Shown here in pieces: positions 42,778 through 51,809 of a DNA stretch of 64,000 bases. The translations under genes were made by a program, and so were the position numbers. Origin of the DNA: Flavobacterium soli DSM 19725 (lineage in GTDB: Bacteria; Bacteroidota; Bacteroidia; Flavobacteriales; Flavobacteriaceae); contig NZ_AUGO01000013.1 of NCBI RefSeq assembly GCF_000422705.1, positions 88,878 through 152,877 of the forward strand. Direction: 5' to 3'. The notes under the pieces were generated by a model. The model had not been told where the DNA came from. It saw nothing but the letters and a program-made list of their open reading frames with translations, and made no database searches. The first letter of the stretch is position 1. Each line of letters begins with the position of its first letter.

Positions 42778-43347
42778 TTAGCGTATGTTTTTTCTGATTC
42801 TGCTCAAAGAAGATTGTGTAATGCCCAAATAAGAAGCAACGTAGGAAAGCGGAATACGATTAACAACATTGGGATAGATTTCTAGAAACATTAAATAGCG
42901 GGTTGTAGCATCTTCAGTAACCAAGGGGCTTCTTCTTTCTACTTTCTGCCTCAATACTTTGGAGATGATTTTGTGCACGATTGTTTCCCATCCCACAATT
43001 GTATGCAACAAATCCAGCCAATCTTTTCTGGAAAAAACAATCATCTTACAATCTGTAAGAGCTTGGACATAAGCACTTGAGCAAATCTGATTGTCAAAAC
43101 TCTCCAAATCCACAACAAGATTATTTTCGTCAATAAAATATTTGGTAATTTCTTCGCCTTTGTTATTGTAATAGCAAACCCTCAAAATACCCTCTACGAC
43201 AAAGCCTACCTCTTGTGATATTTTACCAGCTTCAGAAAAGTAAGCATCTTTCTTGATCGTTAATTCTGTTGCCTTACTTGAAATCAAGGCCAGTTGTTGT
43301 GGGTTTAAATTCCCAAATTGCAAGATGTATTCTATAAATTCTTTCAT
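42778..43347 (-). CDS. Crp/Fnr-family transcriptional regulator
   Basis: The 189-residue protein has a cyclic-nucleotide-binding-like beta-roll (about 10-115; YFSEAGKISQEVGFVVEGILRVCYYNNKGEEITKYF) and a C-terminal winged helix (VNRIPLSYVASYLGITQSSLSRIRKNI). The phosphate-binding Arg-Ala-Ala of true CRP is absent, so another or no ligand is likely. It is followed by the SDR gene and shares a palindromic operator-like site with it. Confidence 0.9.
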   Translation of the reverse strand: MKEFIEYILQFGNLNPQQLALISSKATELTIKKDAYFSEAGKISQEVGFVVEGILRVCYYNNKGEEITKYFIDENNLVVDLESFDNQICSSAYVQALTDCKMIVFSRKDWLDLLHTIVGWETIVHKIISKVLRQKVERRSPLVTEDATTRYLMFLEIYPNVVNRIPLSYVASYLGITQSSLSRIRKNIR

Positions 43348-43380
43348 AGCTGCAATTTAGGAAATGTTGTAGGGTTAAGA

Positions 43381-43396
43381 ATTGTCATTTGGCAAA
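43381..43396. promoter_or_regulatory. Predicted autoregulatory site of the Crp-like gene
   Basis: ATTGTCATTTGGCAAA, 34 bp upstream of the ATG at 43347, matches 14 of 16 bases of the palindrome before the SDR gene. Confidence 0.5.
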
Positions 43397-43515
43397 AAAA
43401 ACTAAAAAATTATCAACGAAGTAATACAAAAAGATAGTGCTTTCCAACTCTTTTAATACAACAAGAAAAGAGGAATTATTTTTATAAAGAGCTGTTTTTC
43501 TTATATAATTTATAT

Positions 43516-43551
43516 TTATACTTATACTTATACTTATACTTATACTTATAC
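43516..43551. repeat. Hexanucleotide microsatellite (TTATAC)6
   Basis: Six perfect TTATAC units end 9 bp from the stop of the thioredoxin-reductase-like gene. Non-coding; the unit number may vary between strains. Confidence 0.95.
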
Positions 43552-43560
43552 TGGCTTGTT

Positions 43561-44562
43561 TTAAAACTCCTCCTCAACCAGTTCCTTATTGACCATTGCT
43601 CCAACCATATTTCCTGTATAAACGGCATTTGCTACCGATCGCATCATCGAGCTATTGTCTCCACAAGCATAAATCCCTTTAATAGATGTTTTTTGAAAAG
43701 GATCTACTTTGATATAACCTTGTTCGGTCAGTTCACAACCTAATGTGACCGGAATTTCTGTATGTTGTTCAAAGGGTATTCCTGCATAAAGGGCATCAAG
43801 GCTTATTTTTTTACCATTTTTAAAAACTACATTCTGTATTTGTCCGTTTTGGTGTTCCATTTCGGTAATTTCAGTTTCAATAATTTCAATGCCGTTTTGG
43901 TTGAGCTTTGAAAGTTGTGTGTCGTCAAAATTGGCGTTACCATTGGTGAGGATTATGAGCTTTTTCGTCAGGTTATGAACCAGCGAAGCCAAATGGAACG
44001 CCCTTTCACCATTTGCCATAATAGCAGTTTTTTGACTCCTAAATTCATACCCGTGACAATAAGGACAATGAATTACTGAAATTCCCCAACATTCTGCAAA
44101 GCCTTTTATCTTGGGCATGATGTCTTTTATTCCAGTTGCGAAAATTAGTTTTTTACTTGAATATTTCGCTCCCGATCCTGTTTTAATGGTAAAGCCTTTT
44201 TTAGATCTTTCTCCACTAATTGCTTTGTCCTCTAGAAATTGCACAGTGTCATATTTCAAAACCTGTGCCTTGGCTTTGGCTGCAATTACAGCGGGTTGTT
44301 CCCCGTCTTGCGTAATGAAGTTATGGGAATGTGGAGTTTGTTTATTGCAAGGATTTCCAGCGTCGATAATAAGTACTTTTCGCAAAGAACGACCTAATGC
44401 CATTGCCGCAGAAAGTCCGGCATAACTTCCGCCTATAATAATTACATCAAAATTTGCTGTGTTTTTCATGTGATTTTGTTTAGTTAAAGAAAGAACTGGA
44501 AGCGGTATGCCTAAAGCGATTGCCAGAGCTCCTCCCGACTTGATGAGTTCTCTACGTGTCAT
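43561..44562 (-). CDS. Thioredoxin-reductase-like flavoprotein with Tat-type signal
   Basis: This 333-residue FAD/NAD(P) oxidoreductase has FAD motif DVIIIGGSYAGLSAAMALG (about 40-58), redox pair CPYCHGYE (CxxC, about 168), a NAD(P) region around KTAIMANGERAFHLASL and a final FAD segment KGIYACGDNSSM. The N-terminus MTRRELIKSGGALAIALGIP carries a twin-arginine motif and hydrophobic stretch, so export through Tat is plausible. An internal ATG at 44469 (MKNTANFDVII) would give a cytoplasmic form. It is divergent from a Fur-family gene, with two operators between. Confidence 0.88.
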   Translation of the reverse strand: MTRRELIKSGGALAIALGIPLPVLSLTKQNHMKNTANFDVIIIGGSYAGLSAAMALGRSLRKVLIIDAGNPCNKQTPHSHNFITQDGEQPAVIAAKAKAQVLKYDTVQFLEDKAISGERSKKGFTIKTGSGAKYSSKKLIFATGIKDIMPKIKGFAECWGISVIHCPYCHGYEFRSQKTAIMANGERAFHLASLVHNLTKKLIILTNGNANFDDTQLSKLNQNGIEIIETEITEMEHQNGQIQNVVFKNGKKISLDALYAGIPFEQHTEIPVTLGCELTEQGYIKVDPFQKTSIKGIYACGDNSSMMRSVANAVYTGNMVGAMVNKELVEEEF

Positions 44563-44604
44563 TTTAGTGCTATTATTTTGGCAAAGTTAAAAACATTTTT
44601 TATT

Positions 44605-44646
44605 ATTGCAACATAATCGCAATAATAATTGCGACAAAGTTGCGAT
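44605..44646. promoter_or_regulatory. Two Fur-family boxes in the divergent promoter
   Basis: Box 1 ATTGCAACATAATCGCAAT (44605-44623) and box 2 ATTGCGACAAAGTTGCGAT (44628-44646). The reverse complement of box 2, ATCGCAACTTTGTCGCAAT, matches box 1 in 14 of 19 positions. Each is an imperfect palindrome of the ATTGC...GCAAT type. Box 2 ends 4 bp before the fur-like ATG. Confidence 0.7.
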
Positions 44647-44650
44647 AACT

Positions 44651-45028
44651 ATGAAAAGAAGAACCACCCCCACAAAAGAAGCGGTTATGGCTGTTTTAAC
44701 TTCAACTACAAAAGCGTTGAGCCAGGATGCCATTGTTCAGAAAATTGAAATCGGAATCGATAGGGCAACGATTTATAGGGTGCTGAATCAATTTTGTGAC
44801 GACAACTTGGTACATAGAATTGTAGCCGATGATGGCAAACAATATTTTGCGGTTTGCATCAAATGTGATCAACAGCAATTGCCTGATAATCATTTTCACT
44901 TTCGATGCACAAGTTGCCAATCCATCGAATGTCTTCCTTCGATGGTGCATTTTTCTGTACCCGTAAACTATCAGGTCGAACGGGTAAATTGTATTTTAGT
45001 TGGGGTTTGCAAAGAATGTGGTTCTTGA
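44651..45028 (+). CDS. Fur-family metalloregulator
   Basis: From the ATG at 44651 the protein has 125 residues: winged helix (TPTKEAVMAVLTSTTKALSQDAIVQKIEIGIDRATIYRVLNQFCDDNLVHRI), then the dimer/metal domain with DNHFHFRCTSCQSIECLP and a final CKECGS, giving two CxxC pairs for structural zinc. The upstream frame to 44606 would cover the operators and is not used. Metal specificity (Fe, Zn, Mn or peroxide) is unclear. Two boxes directly upstream suggest autoregulation and control of the divergent flavoprotein. Confidence 0.9.
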   Translation: MKRRTTPTKEAVMAVLTSTTKALSQDAIVQKIEIGIDRATIYRVLNQFCDDNLVHRIVADDGKQYFAVCIKCDQQQLPDNHFHFRCTSCQSIECLPSMVHFSVPVNYQVERVNCILVGVCKECGS

Positions 45029-45168
45029 AAGAAAAGGTTGGAAAATGATTTTATTATTTTGAATATATAATCTAGTAAAAAGCAATCAAAAGAAGTAAAA
45101 AAGAGCCATAGAGGATATCTATTCTAAATAGTTAAAAAATTGTTTTTCAGTTGTATGAGTATGTTTAC

Positions 45169-45939
45169 TTAAATTATATTTTTGATAAAATTATCGATAG
45201 TATTAACGCCGTTTTCTTTTAAAAATTTGATAAAGGCACTTCCAATAATCGCTCCTTTTGCAAATTTTGTAGCCTGATTGAAAGTCGTTTTATCGTTAAT
45301 TCCAAAGCCAACTAGCTGTGGATTTTTCAACTTCATATTTGCAATTCGTTCAAAATAGTTGGTCTGGCTTTCGCCAAAAATTCCCTGATTTCCGGTTACA
45401 CTTGCTGAGGAGACCATGTAGATAAATCCGTTTGAAACGCTATCGATGTATCGAATCCTGTCTTCAGAAGTTTGTGGGGTAATGAGAAAAACATTGACCA
45501 AGCCATATTTTTCAAAAAGGAATTTATAGTTTTCGATGTAAATGTCGACTGGTAAATCGGGAATAATGAGTCCGTCAATGCCAATTTCAGCACATCTTTT
45601 GCAGAAATTCTCAACTCCATATTGCAAAATCGGATTGAAATAGCCCATTATCAACAGCGGAATTTTCACGGTTTCCCTAATGTTTTCAAGCTGTTGGAAC
45701 AAGATGTTTGTTGTCATGCCGTTGTGTAATGCTATTTGAGAACTTTCTTGAATAGTGGGGCCATCAGCCAATGGGTCGCTAAACGGCAAGCCAATTTCAA
45801 TCATGTCAACACCACTATTTTCAAGCGATTCAATAATGGTTTTGGTGTCGTTCAGGTTGGGATAACCTGCTGAAAAATAGATGGAAAGTAGTTTCTTGTC
45901 TTCTTTTAATTTGTCGTTGATACTGCTATTGTGGTGCAT
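45169..45939 (-). CDS. trpA: Tryptophan synthase alpha chain
   Basis: The 256-residue TIM barrel cleaves indole-3-glycerol phosphate to indole and glyceraldehyde-3-phosphate. Visible motifs: SIYFSAGYPNL, VDMIEIGLPFSDPLADGP (catalytic Glu and second acid nearby), GIDGLIIPDLP, and phosphate-binding VGFGI / GAIIGSAF. Last gene of the trp operon, 11 bp after trpB. No clear terminator was seen between its stop and the convergent Fur-type gene. Confidence 0.97.
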   Translation of the reverse strand: MHHNSSINDKLKEDKKLLSIYFSAGYPNLNDTKTIIESLENSGVDMIEIGLPFSDPLADGPTIQESSQIALHNGMTTNILFQQLENIRETVKIPLLIMGYFNPILQYGVENFCKRCAEIGIDGLIIPDLPVDIYIENYKFLFEKYGLVNVFLITPQTSEDRIRYIDSVSNGFIYMVSSASVTGNQGIFGESQTNYFERIANMKLKNPQLVGFGINDKTTFNQATKFAKGAIIGSAFIKFLKENGVNTIDNFIKNII

Positions 45940-45950
45940 TTTAGTGAGTT

Positions 45951-47135
45951 TTAGGTTAGTTTAAAATAATCAATGTAGGTGTTCAAATCTTTATCGCCTC
46001 TGCCAGAGAGGTTTATGACCACGATATCACTTGGCTGAAACTTCTTTTTGTCCAGTACAGCAAAGGCGTGAGCGGTTTCGATAGCGGGAATAATACCTTC
46101 GGTTTTGGATAGTTTTAGTCCCCATTTCATAGCCTCATCATCGGTTATGGAAAGAAATTCGGCCCTTTTGGTTTGGAAAAGATTCGCATGCATCGGTCCA
46201 ACACCTGGATAATCCAATCCTGCCGAAATCGAGTAGGGCTCGGTAATTTGACCGTCATCGGTTTGCATTAAAAGGGTTTTGCTTCCGTGGATGATTCCGA
46301 TTTTTCCCAATGCCGAAGTTGCGGCACTTTCGCCAGTCTCGATGCCTTTTCCGGCCGCTTCAACGGCTATTATTTTCACCACTTTTTTATCCAGAAAATG
46401 GTAGAAAGCTCCAGCAGCATTGCTTCCGCCACCCACACAAGCAATCACGTAATCGGGATTTTCGCGGTTTTCTTTTTCTAGAAGTTGGTGTTTTATTTCC
46501 GATGAAATCACAGCTTGAAAACGAGCTACCATATCGGGATAAGGATGAGGTCCGACAACGGATCCGATGATGTAATAAGTGTTTTCAGGGTTATTTATCC
46601 AATCTCTAATCGCTTCGTTTGTAGCGTCTTTCAGTGTTTTGGAGCCTGATGTTGCAGGACGAACTTCAGCTCCAAGCATTTTCATTCGGGCCACGTTTGG
46701 AGCTTGCCTTTTGATGTCGATTTCGCCCATATAAACGATGCATTCTAGTCCCATCAAGGCACAAACGGTTGCTGTTGCTACTCCATGTTGTCCGGCTCCA
46801 GTTTCAGCAATGATGCGGGTTTTGCCGAGTTTTTTGGCTAATAAAATTTGTCCAATCGTGTTGTTAATCTTGTGAGCACCGGTGTGGCACAAATCTTCAC
46901 GCTTGAGGTATATTTTTGTATTATATAGTGCTGATAATCGCTTGGCAAAATAGAGTGGTGTAGGACGCCCGACATAATCAACTAATAGTTGCTGAAATTC
47001 CTTCTGAAATTCAGGCTCTTGCATGATTTTTAAGTAATTTTGACGCAATTCTTCTACATTCGGGTAGAGCATTTCGGGGATAAAAGCACCTCCGAAATCT
47101 CCATAAAATCCTTTTTCGTTTACATTATAGCTCAT
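45951..47135 (-). CDS. trpB: Tryptophan synthase beta chain
   Basis: This 394-residue fold-type II PLP enzyme joins indole and serine. The PLP lysine lies in [17 protein letters not shown] and the phosphate loop is [12 protein letters not shown]. Further markers are [15 protein letters not shown] and [11 protein letters not shown]. The start overlaps the trpF stop by 4 nt. It is the standard TrpB1 form that pairs with trpA. Confidence 0.97.
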   Translation of the reverse strand: MSYNVNEKGFYGDFGGAFIPEMLYPNVEELRQNYLKIMQEPEFQKEFQQLLVDYVGRPTPLYFAKRLSALYNTKIYLKREDLCHTGAHKINNTIGQILLAKKLGKTRIIAETGAGQHGVATATVCALMGLECIVYMGEIDIKRQAPNVARMKMLGAEVRPATSGSKTLKDATNEAIRDWINNPENTYYIIGSVVGPHPYPDMVARFQAVISSEIKHQLLEKENRENPDYVIACVGGGSNAAGAFYHFLDKKVVKIIAVEAAGKGIETGESAATSALGKIGIIHGSKTLLMQTDDGQITEPYSISAGLDYPGVGPMHANLFQTKRAEFLSITDDEAMKWGLKLSKTEGIIPAIETAHAFAVLDKKKFQPSDIVVINLSGRGDKDLNTYIDYFKLT

Positions 47136-47743
47136 TTTTTTTTATTTTTTAAGGGTAAAATTTCCTGTAATTGTTCTATGTTTTTTAGTCCAGGTTCGAT
47201 TTCAAATTTGCTGTTTAAGTCAATGGCATAGATAGGCAAGTTTAAATGTTTTATTTTTATAATTTCCTCAATTCCAATGCCTCCACTTAAAAATAATGAT
47301 TTTTTAGAATTGTATTTTTTGAGTAATTCCCAGTTGAAGGTTGTGCCATTTCCGCCAGGCATTTTTCCTTTGGTATCGAATAAAAAATAATCGCAAACGT
47401 CTTCAAATGGTTCTAATGCTGTGAAATCAAAAGTATCGTCTATGCTGAAAACTTTGATGATTAGAATGTCATCTTGCTTTAAATTTGAGCAAAAATCTAC
47501 TGTTTCATTCCCGTGAAGTTGTATTATGTTCAAGTTGTATTGCTTCTTCTTTGAACGAATTTCTTCAAGTGATGCATCTACAAAAACGCCCACTTTTTGG
47601 ATTGAATCGGGAAGTTTTGGTATCTCGACATCAAAAAAACGAGGTGACTTTTCCCAAAAAATAAAGCCCAAAAAGTCAGGCTGAAGCTTGCTGACTTCAG
47701 CTATATTTTCAGGATATTTCATGCCGCAGATTTTTATTTTCAT
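47132..47743 (-). CDS. trpF: Phosphoribosylanthranilate isomerase
   Basis: The 203-residue TIM barrel isomerises PRA to CdRP. Markers: [11 protein letters not shown] with the catalytic Cys, [32 protein letters not shown], and [12 protein letters not shown]. Overlaps trpC by 4 nt (ATGA) and trpB by 4 nt, implying tight translational coupling. Confidence 0.96.
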   Translation of the reverse strand: MKIKICGMKYPENIAEVSKLQPDFLGFIFWEKSPRFFDVEIPKLPDSIQKVGVFVDASLEEIRSKKKQYNLNIIQLHGNETVDFCSNLKQDDILIIKVFSIDDTFDFTALEPFEDVCDYFLFDTKGKMPGGNGTTFNWELLKKYNSKKSLFLSGGIGIEEIIKIKHLNLPIYAIDLNSKFEIEPGLKNIEQLQEILPLKNKKK

Positions 47744-48525
47744 AACGTTAATTGATTGATAAATTGTTTCAAATTTTCACCAGGTTCATTCGGTTTCATA
47801 AATGTTTCTCCAATCAAAAATCCTTGATAACCATATTTTTGTAATTCTTTAATTGAAGTAATGCTTTGTATTCCACTTTCTGATATTTTTACAAAATAAG
47901 AGGGTATTTTAGAAGCTAGATTTTTGCTTACATCAAGGTTTACTTCAAAGGTTTTGAGGTTCCGATTGTTTACTCCGATGAGGTTTAAACTTGGCATGAT
48001 GGATTGGTTCAGTTCTTCTTCGTCATGAACTTCCAGCAGCACTTCGAGTTGAAGCGATTGTGCCAATTCAGAAAAAGTTTTTATTTCATCTCGAGTCAAA
48101 ACAGCTGCAATCAATAAAATGGCATCGGCTCCGAAAGCTTTTGCTTCAAGGATCTGATATTCGGAAATGATGAATTCTTTTCGTAACAGCGGAAGGCTTA
48201 CTGTAGCTCTTGCCAAAAGCAAATCATCCAAAGATCCACCAAAATATTTGCCATCTGTTAGAACCGAAATACCACAAGCTCCTGCTTTTTCATATCCTTT
48301 TGCGACTTCATCAACGGATAAGTTATAATTGATTTCGCCCAATGAAGGCGACCTTCTTTTGTGTTCGGCAATGATTCCAGTAGTGCTGTTTTTTAATTTT
48401 TCTGACAGCGAAAAAGTGGCTTTTTCAAACAAAACCGATTGTTCTAATTGTCGGATTGGAATAATCGATTCTTTGAGTATAACCTCTCTTTTTTTGTCAA
48501 TTATTATTTTATTTAGAATGTTCAT
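47740..48525 (-). CDS. trpC: Indole-3-glycerol-phosphate synthase
   Basis: This 261-residue monofunctional enzyme has IIAEHKRRSPSLGEI (catalytic Lys), ISVLTDGKYFGGSLDDL, LLRKEFIISEYQILEAKAFGADAILLI, LLEVHDEEEL, IGVNNRNLKTFEV, SESGI and FLIGETFM. It is not fused to trpF, the normal state in Bacteroidota. Starts 2 bp after the trpD stop. Confidence 0.97.
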   Translation of the reverse strand: MNILNKIIIDKKREVILKESIIPIRQLEQSVLFEKATFSLSEKLKNSTTGIIAEHKRRSPSLGEINYNLSVDEVAKGYEKAGACGISVLTDGKYFGGSLDDLLLARATVSLPLLRKEFIISEYQILEAKAFGADAILLIAAVLTRDEIKTFSELAQSLQLEVLLEVHDEEELNQSIMPSLNLIGVNNRNLKTFEVNLDVSKNLASKIPSYFVKISESGIQSITSIKELQKYGYQGFLIGETFMKPNEPGENLKQFINQLTL

Positions 48526-48527
48526 TG

Positions 48528-49520
48528 TTATTTGCTTATGTCGATTAACTTATCTAAAACTTTATGTGCTTTTCCTGATAGCAAACTTTCTGTTGCTTGT
48601 TGAAATCCATCCAAAATGGAACAATTTTTCATCAAGGAAATTGCCATTGCAGCATTGGCACAGACAACATTGTTTTGTGCTGTTGTCCCATTTCCAGAAA
48701 TGATAGTTTGGAAAATTTGAGCCGCTTCTTCAACTGTTCTTCCGCCTTCGATTTGGTTGTGGATTAGTTTTGATACCCCAAAATCTTCGGGTTTTAAAAT
48801 GCTTTCTGTTGTATTGGAAATAATCTTGGTAGTGCCTGTCAGCGAAATTTCGTCATAGCCGTCCAATGCGTGAAGGATGCTAAACTTGATTTCGGTATTT
48901 TGATACAGATAGCTGTACATTCTGGCGAGCTCCAAATTGAAAACGCCCACCATCTGATTTTTTGGAAATGATGGATTGACCATTGGACCCAATAAATTAA
49001 AAAACGTCTTGATGCCCAATTCTTTTCGAATCGGACCCACATTTTTCATGGCGGGATGAAATAGTGGGGCATGCAAAATGGCAATTCCAGTTTCTTCGAT
49101 GCTTTTTCTTAGGAAATCCTGATCATTGCTGAATTTCACTCCAAGGTTTTCCATCACATTGCTGGACCCCGAAATGGACGAAACGCCATAGTTTCCATGC
49201 TTTGCTACCTTGATTCCTGTTCCAGCGGTTACAAACGAAGCCAGAGTTGAAATATTGAAGGTGTCCTTGCCATCGCCACCCGTTCCGCAAAGGTCGATGG
49301 TTTCGTAATCTGAGAAGTCGATCGCGATGCAAAGTTCCAATAAGGCTTCCCGAAAACCAGCCAATTCATCGATGGTTATATTTCGCATCATGAAAACGGT
49401 CAAAAACGAGGCTATTTGGATTTGATTGTACTGTCCTGAGGAAATGTTAACCAAAACAGATTTTGCTTCTTCTTTCGAGAGAATTTCATGGTTGATGAGG
49501 CGATTGAGAATATGTTTCAT
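48528..49520 (-). CDS. trpD: Anthranilate phosphoribosyltransferase
   Basis: The 330-residue protein has the glycine-rich PRPP loop DLCGTGGDGKDTFNIST, KHGNYGVSSISGSSNVME, and anthranilate-site residues near LFHPAMKNVGPIRKELG and FFNLLGPMVNP. It is not fused to a glutaminase. A 141-bp spacer with a 19-bp tandem repeat separates it from trpG. Confidence 0.97.
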   Translation of the reverse strand: MKHILNRLINHEILSKEEAKSVLVNISSGQYNQIQIASFLTVFMMRNITIDELAGFREALLELCIAIDFSDYETIDLCGTGGDGKDTFNISTLASFVTAGTGIKVAKHGNYGVSSISGSSNVMENLGVKFSNDQDFLRKSIEETGIAILHAPLFHPAMKNVGPIRKELGIKTFFNLLGPMVNPSFPKNQMVGVFNLELARMYSYLYQNTEIKFSILHALDGYDEISLTGTTKIISNTTESILKPEDFGVSKLIHNQIEGGRTVEEAAQIFQTIISGNGTTAQNNVVCANAAMAISLMKNCSILDGFQQATESLLSGKAHKVLDKLIDISK

Positions 49521-49563
49521 AGTTTATGTGCTTGAAATTAGAAAATAAAAGTCTGGATCAACA

Positions 49564-49620
49564 TCAAAAGTCAATGTCAATTTCAAAAATCAATTGCAAT
49601 TTCAAAAGTCAATTGCAATG
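49564..49620. repeat. 19-bp tandem repeat in the trpG-trpD spacer
   Basis: Three units starting at 49564, 49583 and 49602 (TCAAAAGTCAATTGCAAT with one or two changes), then a partial TCAAAAA. It is the only long gap inside the otherwise compact trp operon. Confidence 0.9.
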
Positions 49621-49661
49621 TCAAAAAAATAATGTGGAATAGTAAGAACTTGAATTTGGCG

Positions 49662-50228
49662 TTAGCTACTGAGCCAATTTTCGAGTATTTTTTTTCCGTT
49701 TGGGGTTAAAACGCTTTCGGGATGAAACTGAACACCTCGAACATCGAGAGTTTTGTGACGCAGCGACATGATTTCACCGTTTTCGTCAACTGAAGTGGCT
49801 TCCAAAACTTCGGGCAATTGTTTATTTACCACCCAAGAATGATAACGGCCGACTTCAATTTCTTTTTCCAAATCGTTGAAAAGCATTTCATCATCGACTG
49901 TGATGTTGACTTTTGTAGCGACACCGTGGTATACTTTTTCCAAATTGATGAGGCTTCCGCCAAAAACTTCCCCGATGGCTTGTTGTCCGAGGCAGATTCC
50001 CAAAATACTTTTTGTCTTGGCATATTCGCGAATTACGTCTTTGAGCAAACCTGCCTGATCGGGAATTCCTGGACCAGGCGAAAGCAAGATCTTGTCGAAC
50101 GGCAGGAGTTCGTCGAGTTCAAATTCGTCGTTGCGGAACACCGTCACTTGGCAGTTTAAATCTTCGAGGTAATGCACCAAATTGTAAGTGAAACTGTCAT
50201 AATTGTCTATTACTACTATCTTTTTCAT
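49662..50228 (-). CDS. trpG: Anthranilate synthase component II (glutamine amidotransferase)
   Basis: This 188-residue class I amidotransferase has IDNYDSFTYNLVHYL, LLSPGPGIPDQAG, nucleophile Cys in ILGICLGQQAIGEVFGG, VGRYHSWVV, and the His-x-Glu pair in GVQFHPESVLTP. It supplies ammonia to TrpE. Starts 6 bp after the trpE stop. Whether it also serves para-aminobenzoate synthesis cannot be told. Confidence 0.96.
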   Translation of the reverse strand: MKKIVVIDNYDSFTYNLVHYLEDLNCQVTVFRNDEFELDELLPFDKILLSPGPGIPDQAGLLKDVIREYAKTKSILGICLGQQAIGEVFGGSLINLEKVYHGVATKVNITVDDEMLFNDLEKEIEVGRYHSWVVNKQLPEVLEATSVDENGEIMSLRHKTLDVRGVQFHPESVLTPNGKKILENWLSS

Positions 50229-50234
50229 GTTTTC

Positions 50235-51635
50235 TTAAATTTTTTCAGCCAAATGTAAAGCCTTGTTCAAAGCTCCAAGTTTGTTATATACTTCTTGTAA
50301 TTCGTTGTCGTTATTGGAATCGGCTACAATTCCAGCTCCAGCTTGGTAATGCAATTGATGGTTTTTGCTTAAAAAGGTCCGAATCATAATCGCGTGGTTA
50401 AAGTTACCTTCAAAATCCATACAGCCAATGGCTCCACCATAAAAATTTCGGTTGGTAGTTTCAATTTTTTCGATGAGTTGCAGGGCTTTGTGTTTTGGAG
50501 CTCCCGAAAGGGTTCCGGCTGGAAAAGTAGAAGCTACCACTTGCATGGTATTCGCCTTTTCATATATTTTTCCTGTCACTTTTGAAACCAAATGGATCAC
50601 ATGCGAAAAAAATTGCACTTCGCGGTATTGGTTCACGGTCACATCATGTGCGTTTCGGCTTAGATCGTTTCGGGCCAAATCGACCAGCATGACGTGTTCG
50701 GCATTTTCTTTTTCGTCTTCAGATAATTGTTTGGCTAAAATAGCATCTTGTTCGTCGTTTCCGGTGCGTTTGAAAGTTCCTGCAATCGGGTGAATTTCGG
50801 CAATTCGGTTTTTAACGACCAGTTGAGCTTCGGGCGAAGACCCAAAAATCTTGAAATCTCCATAATCGAAAAAGAACAAATAGGGCGAAGGGTTGATGCT
50901 TCGCAAAGCACGATAGACATTGAATTCGTCGCCTTTGAAATTTTGCGTAAAGCGTCTTGACAAAACAAGTTGAAACACATCGCCAAGATGACAATGTTTT
51001 TTGGCCAAATTGATATGGTTTAAAAAAGCGTCATCCGAAAGATTAGAAATAGCTTCTCCGGTTTTTTGAAACTGATAGGAGGGAAGGTTTCGGGTTTGCA
51101 ACAATTGTTCGATTTCTTGGCTATTGTCTAAACCGTCGATGGAATGGCAGAAAATATACGCTTCGTTTTTGAAATGGTTGATGGCGATGATGTTTTGATA
51201 AACGGCATAAAACAAATCAGGTATTGAAGTAGTATCATCTTTTTTAGAGATTGTTGCTTTTTCAAAATACCGAACTGCATCATAGGAAATGTAGCCAAAA
51301 AGGCCATTGTTGATGAACTTGAAATCGTTTTTTGTGGTTTGGAATTGCGAGGTAAATTGTTGGATCTCGTTTGGAACATTGGTTGTTTTTTCAATCGAAA
51401 AGGTTTCTGCAGTTCCGTCGGGGAAAGATTTTGACAGCATTTCATTTTCAATTTTGATGGTCGCGATTGGATTGCAACAGATATAGGAAAAACTATTGTC
51501 GCTTGCGTGATAATCGCTACTTTCCAAGAGCAAACTATTCGGGAACTTGTCGCGAATCTTGAGGTAAATGCTTACAGGTGTTATGGTGTCTGCAAGAATT
51601 TGTTTGTGAAAGGTGTTGAGTTTAAATATTTTCAT
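50235..51635 (-). CDS. trpE: Anthranilate synthase component I
   Basis: The 466-residue chorismate-utilising enzyme has an N-terminal regulatory part with LLESSDYHASDNSFSYIC (the LLES feedback motif), and a catalytic domain with DVFQLVLSRRF, EIHPIAGTFKRTGNDEQD, LVDLARNDLSRNA, STFPAGTLSGAPKHKA and GAGIVADSNNDNELQE. It makes anthranilate from chorismate with TrpG. First structural gene of the operon, 26 bp downstream of the attenuator terminator. Confidence 0.97.
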   Translation of the reverse strand: MKIFKLNTFHKQILADTITPVSIYLKIRDKFPNSLLLESSDYHASDNSFSYICCNPIATIKIENEMLSKSFPDGTAETFSIEKTTNVPNEIQQFTSQFQTTKNDFKFINNGLFGYISYDAVRYFEKATISKKDDTTSIPDLFYAVYQNIIAINHFKNEAYIFCHSIDGLDNSQEIEQLLQTRNLPSYQFQKTGEAISNLSDDAFLNHINLAKKHCHLGDVFQLVLSRRFTQNFKGDEFNVYRALRSINPSPYLFFFDYGDFKIFGSSPEAQLVVKNRIAEIHPIAGTFKRTGNDEQDAILAKQLSEDEKENAEHVMLVDLARNDLSRNAHDVTVNQYREVQFFSHVIHLVSKVTGKIYEKANTMQVVASTFPAGTLSGAPKHKALQLIEKIETTNRNFYGGAIGCMDFEGNFNHAIMIRTFLSKNHQLHYQAGAGIVADSNNDNELQEVYNKLGALNKALHLAEKI

Positions 51636-51660
51636 GTTTGTTGTTGTAAAGTTGAAAGCA

Positions 51661-51694
51661 AAAAAAAAAGGCTTGTCGTGATTGACAAGCCTTT
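51661..51694 (-). terminator. trp operon attenuator terminator
   Basis: On the minus strand AAAGGCTTGTC-AATCAC-GACAAGCCTTT forms an 11-bp stem (51667-51677 with 51684-51694) followed by a run of T (51669-51661). It lies between the leader peptide and trpE. Its loop and descending arm TCACGAC (51675-51681) are complementary to GTCGTGA over the leader peptide stop codon (51736-51742), which gives a competing antiterminator. Confidence 0.9.
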
Positions 51695-51735
51695 TTGGAT
51701 ATTTAGATTTTAAAATATACTCATAGGTGTACAGT

Positions 51736-51792
51736 TCACGACGATTGACGTAAAGTGTTCCACCACCAAGTATTGTTTAAAATTGTGTTCAT
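51736..51792 (-). CDS. trpL: trp leader peptide
   Basis: An 18-residue frame, MNTILNNTWWWNTLRQSS, with three consecutive TGG codons (residues 9-11), seven codons before the stop. It lies between a TAnnTTTG promoter and an intrinsic terminator before trpE. A ribosome stalled on the Trp codons leaves GTCGTGA free to pair with TCACGAC in the terminator; a ribosome at the stop covers it. This is the design of ribosome-mediated attenuation. No Shine-Dalgarno is visible, as usual in the phylum. It was too short for normal gene calling. Confidence 0.9.
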   Translation of the reverse strand: MNTILNNTWWWNTLRQSS

Positions 51793-51809
51793 GTTTGAAT
51801 TTTGAATTA

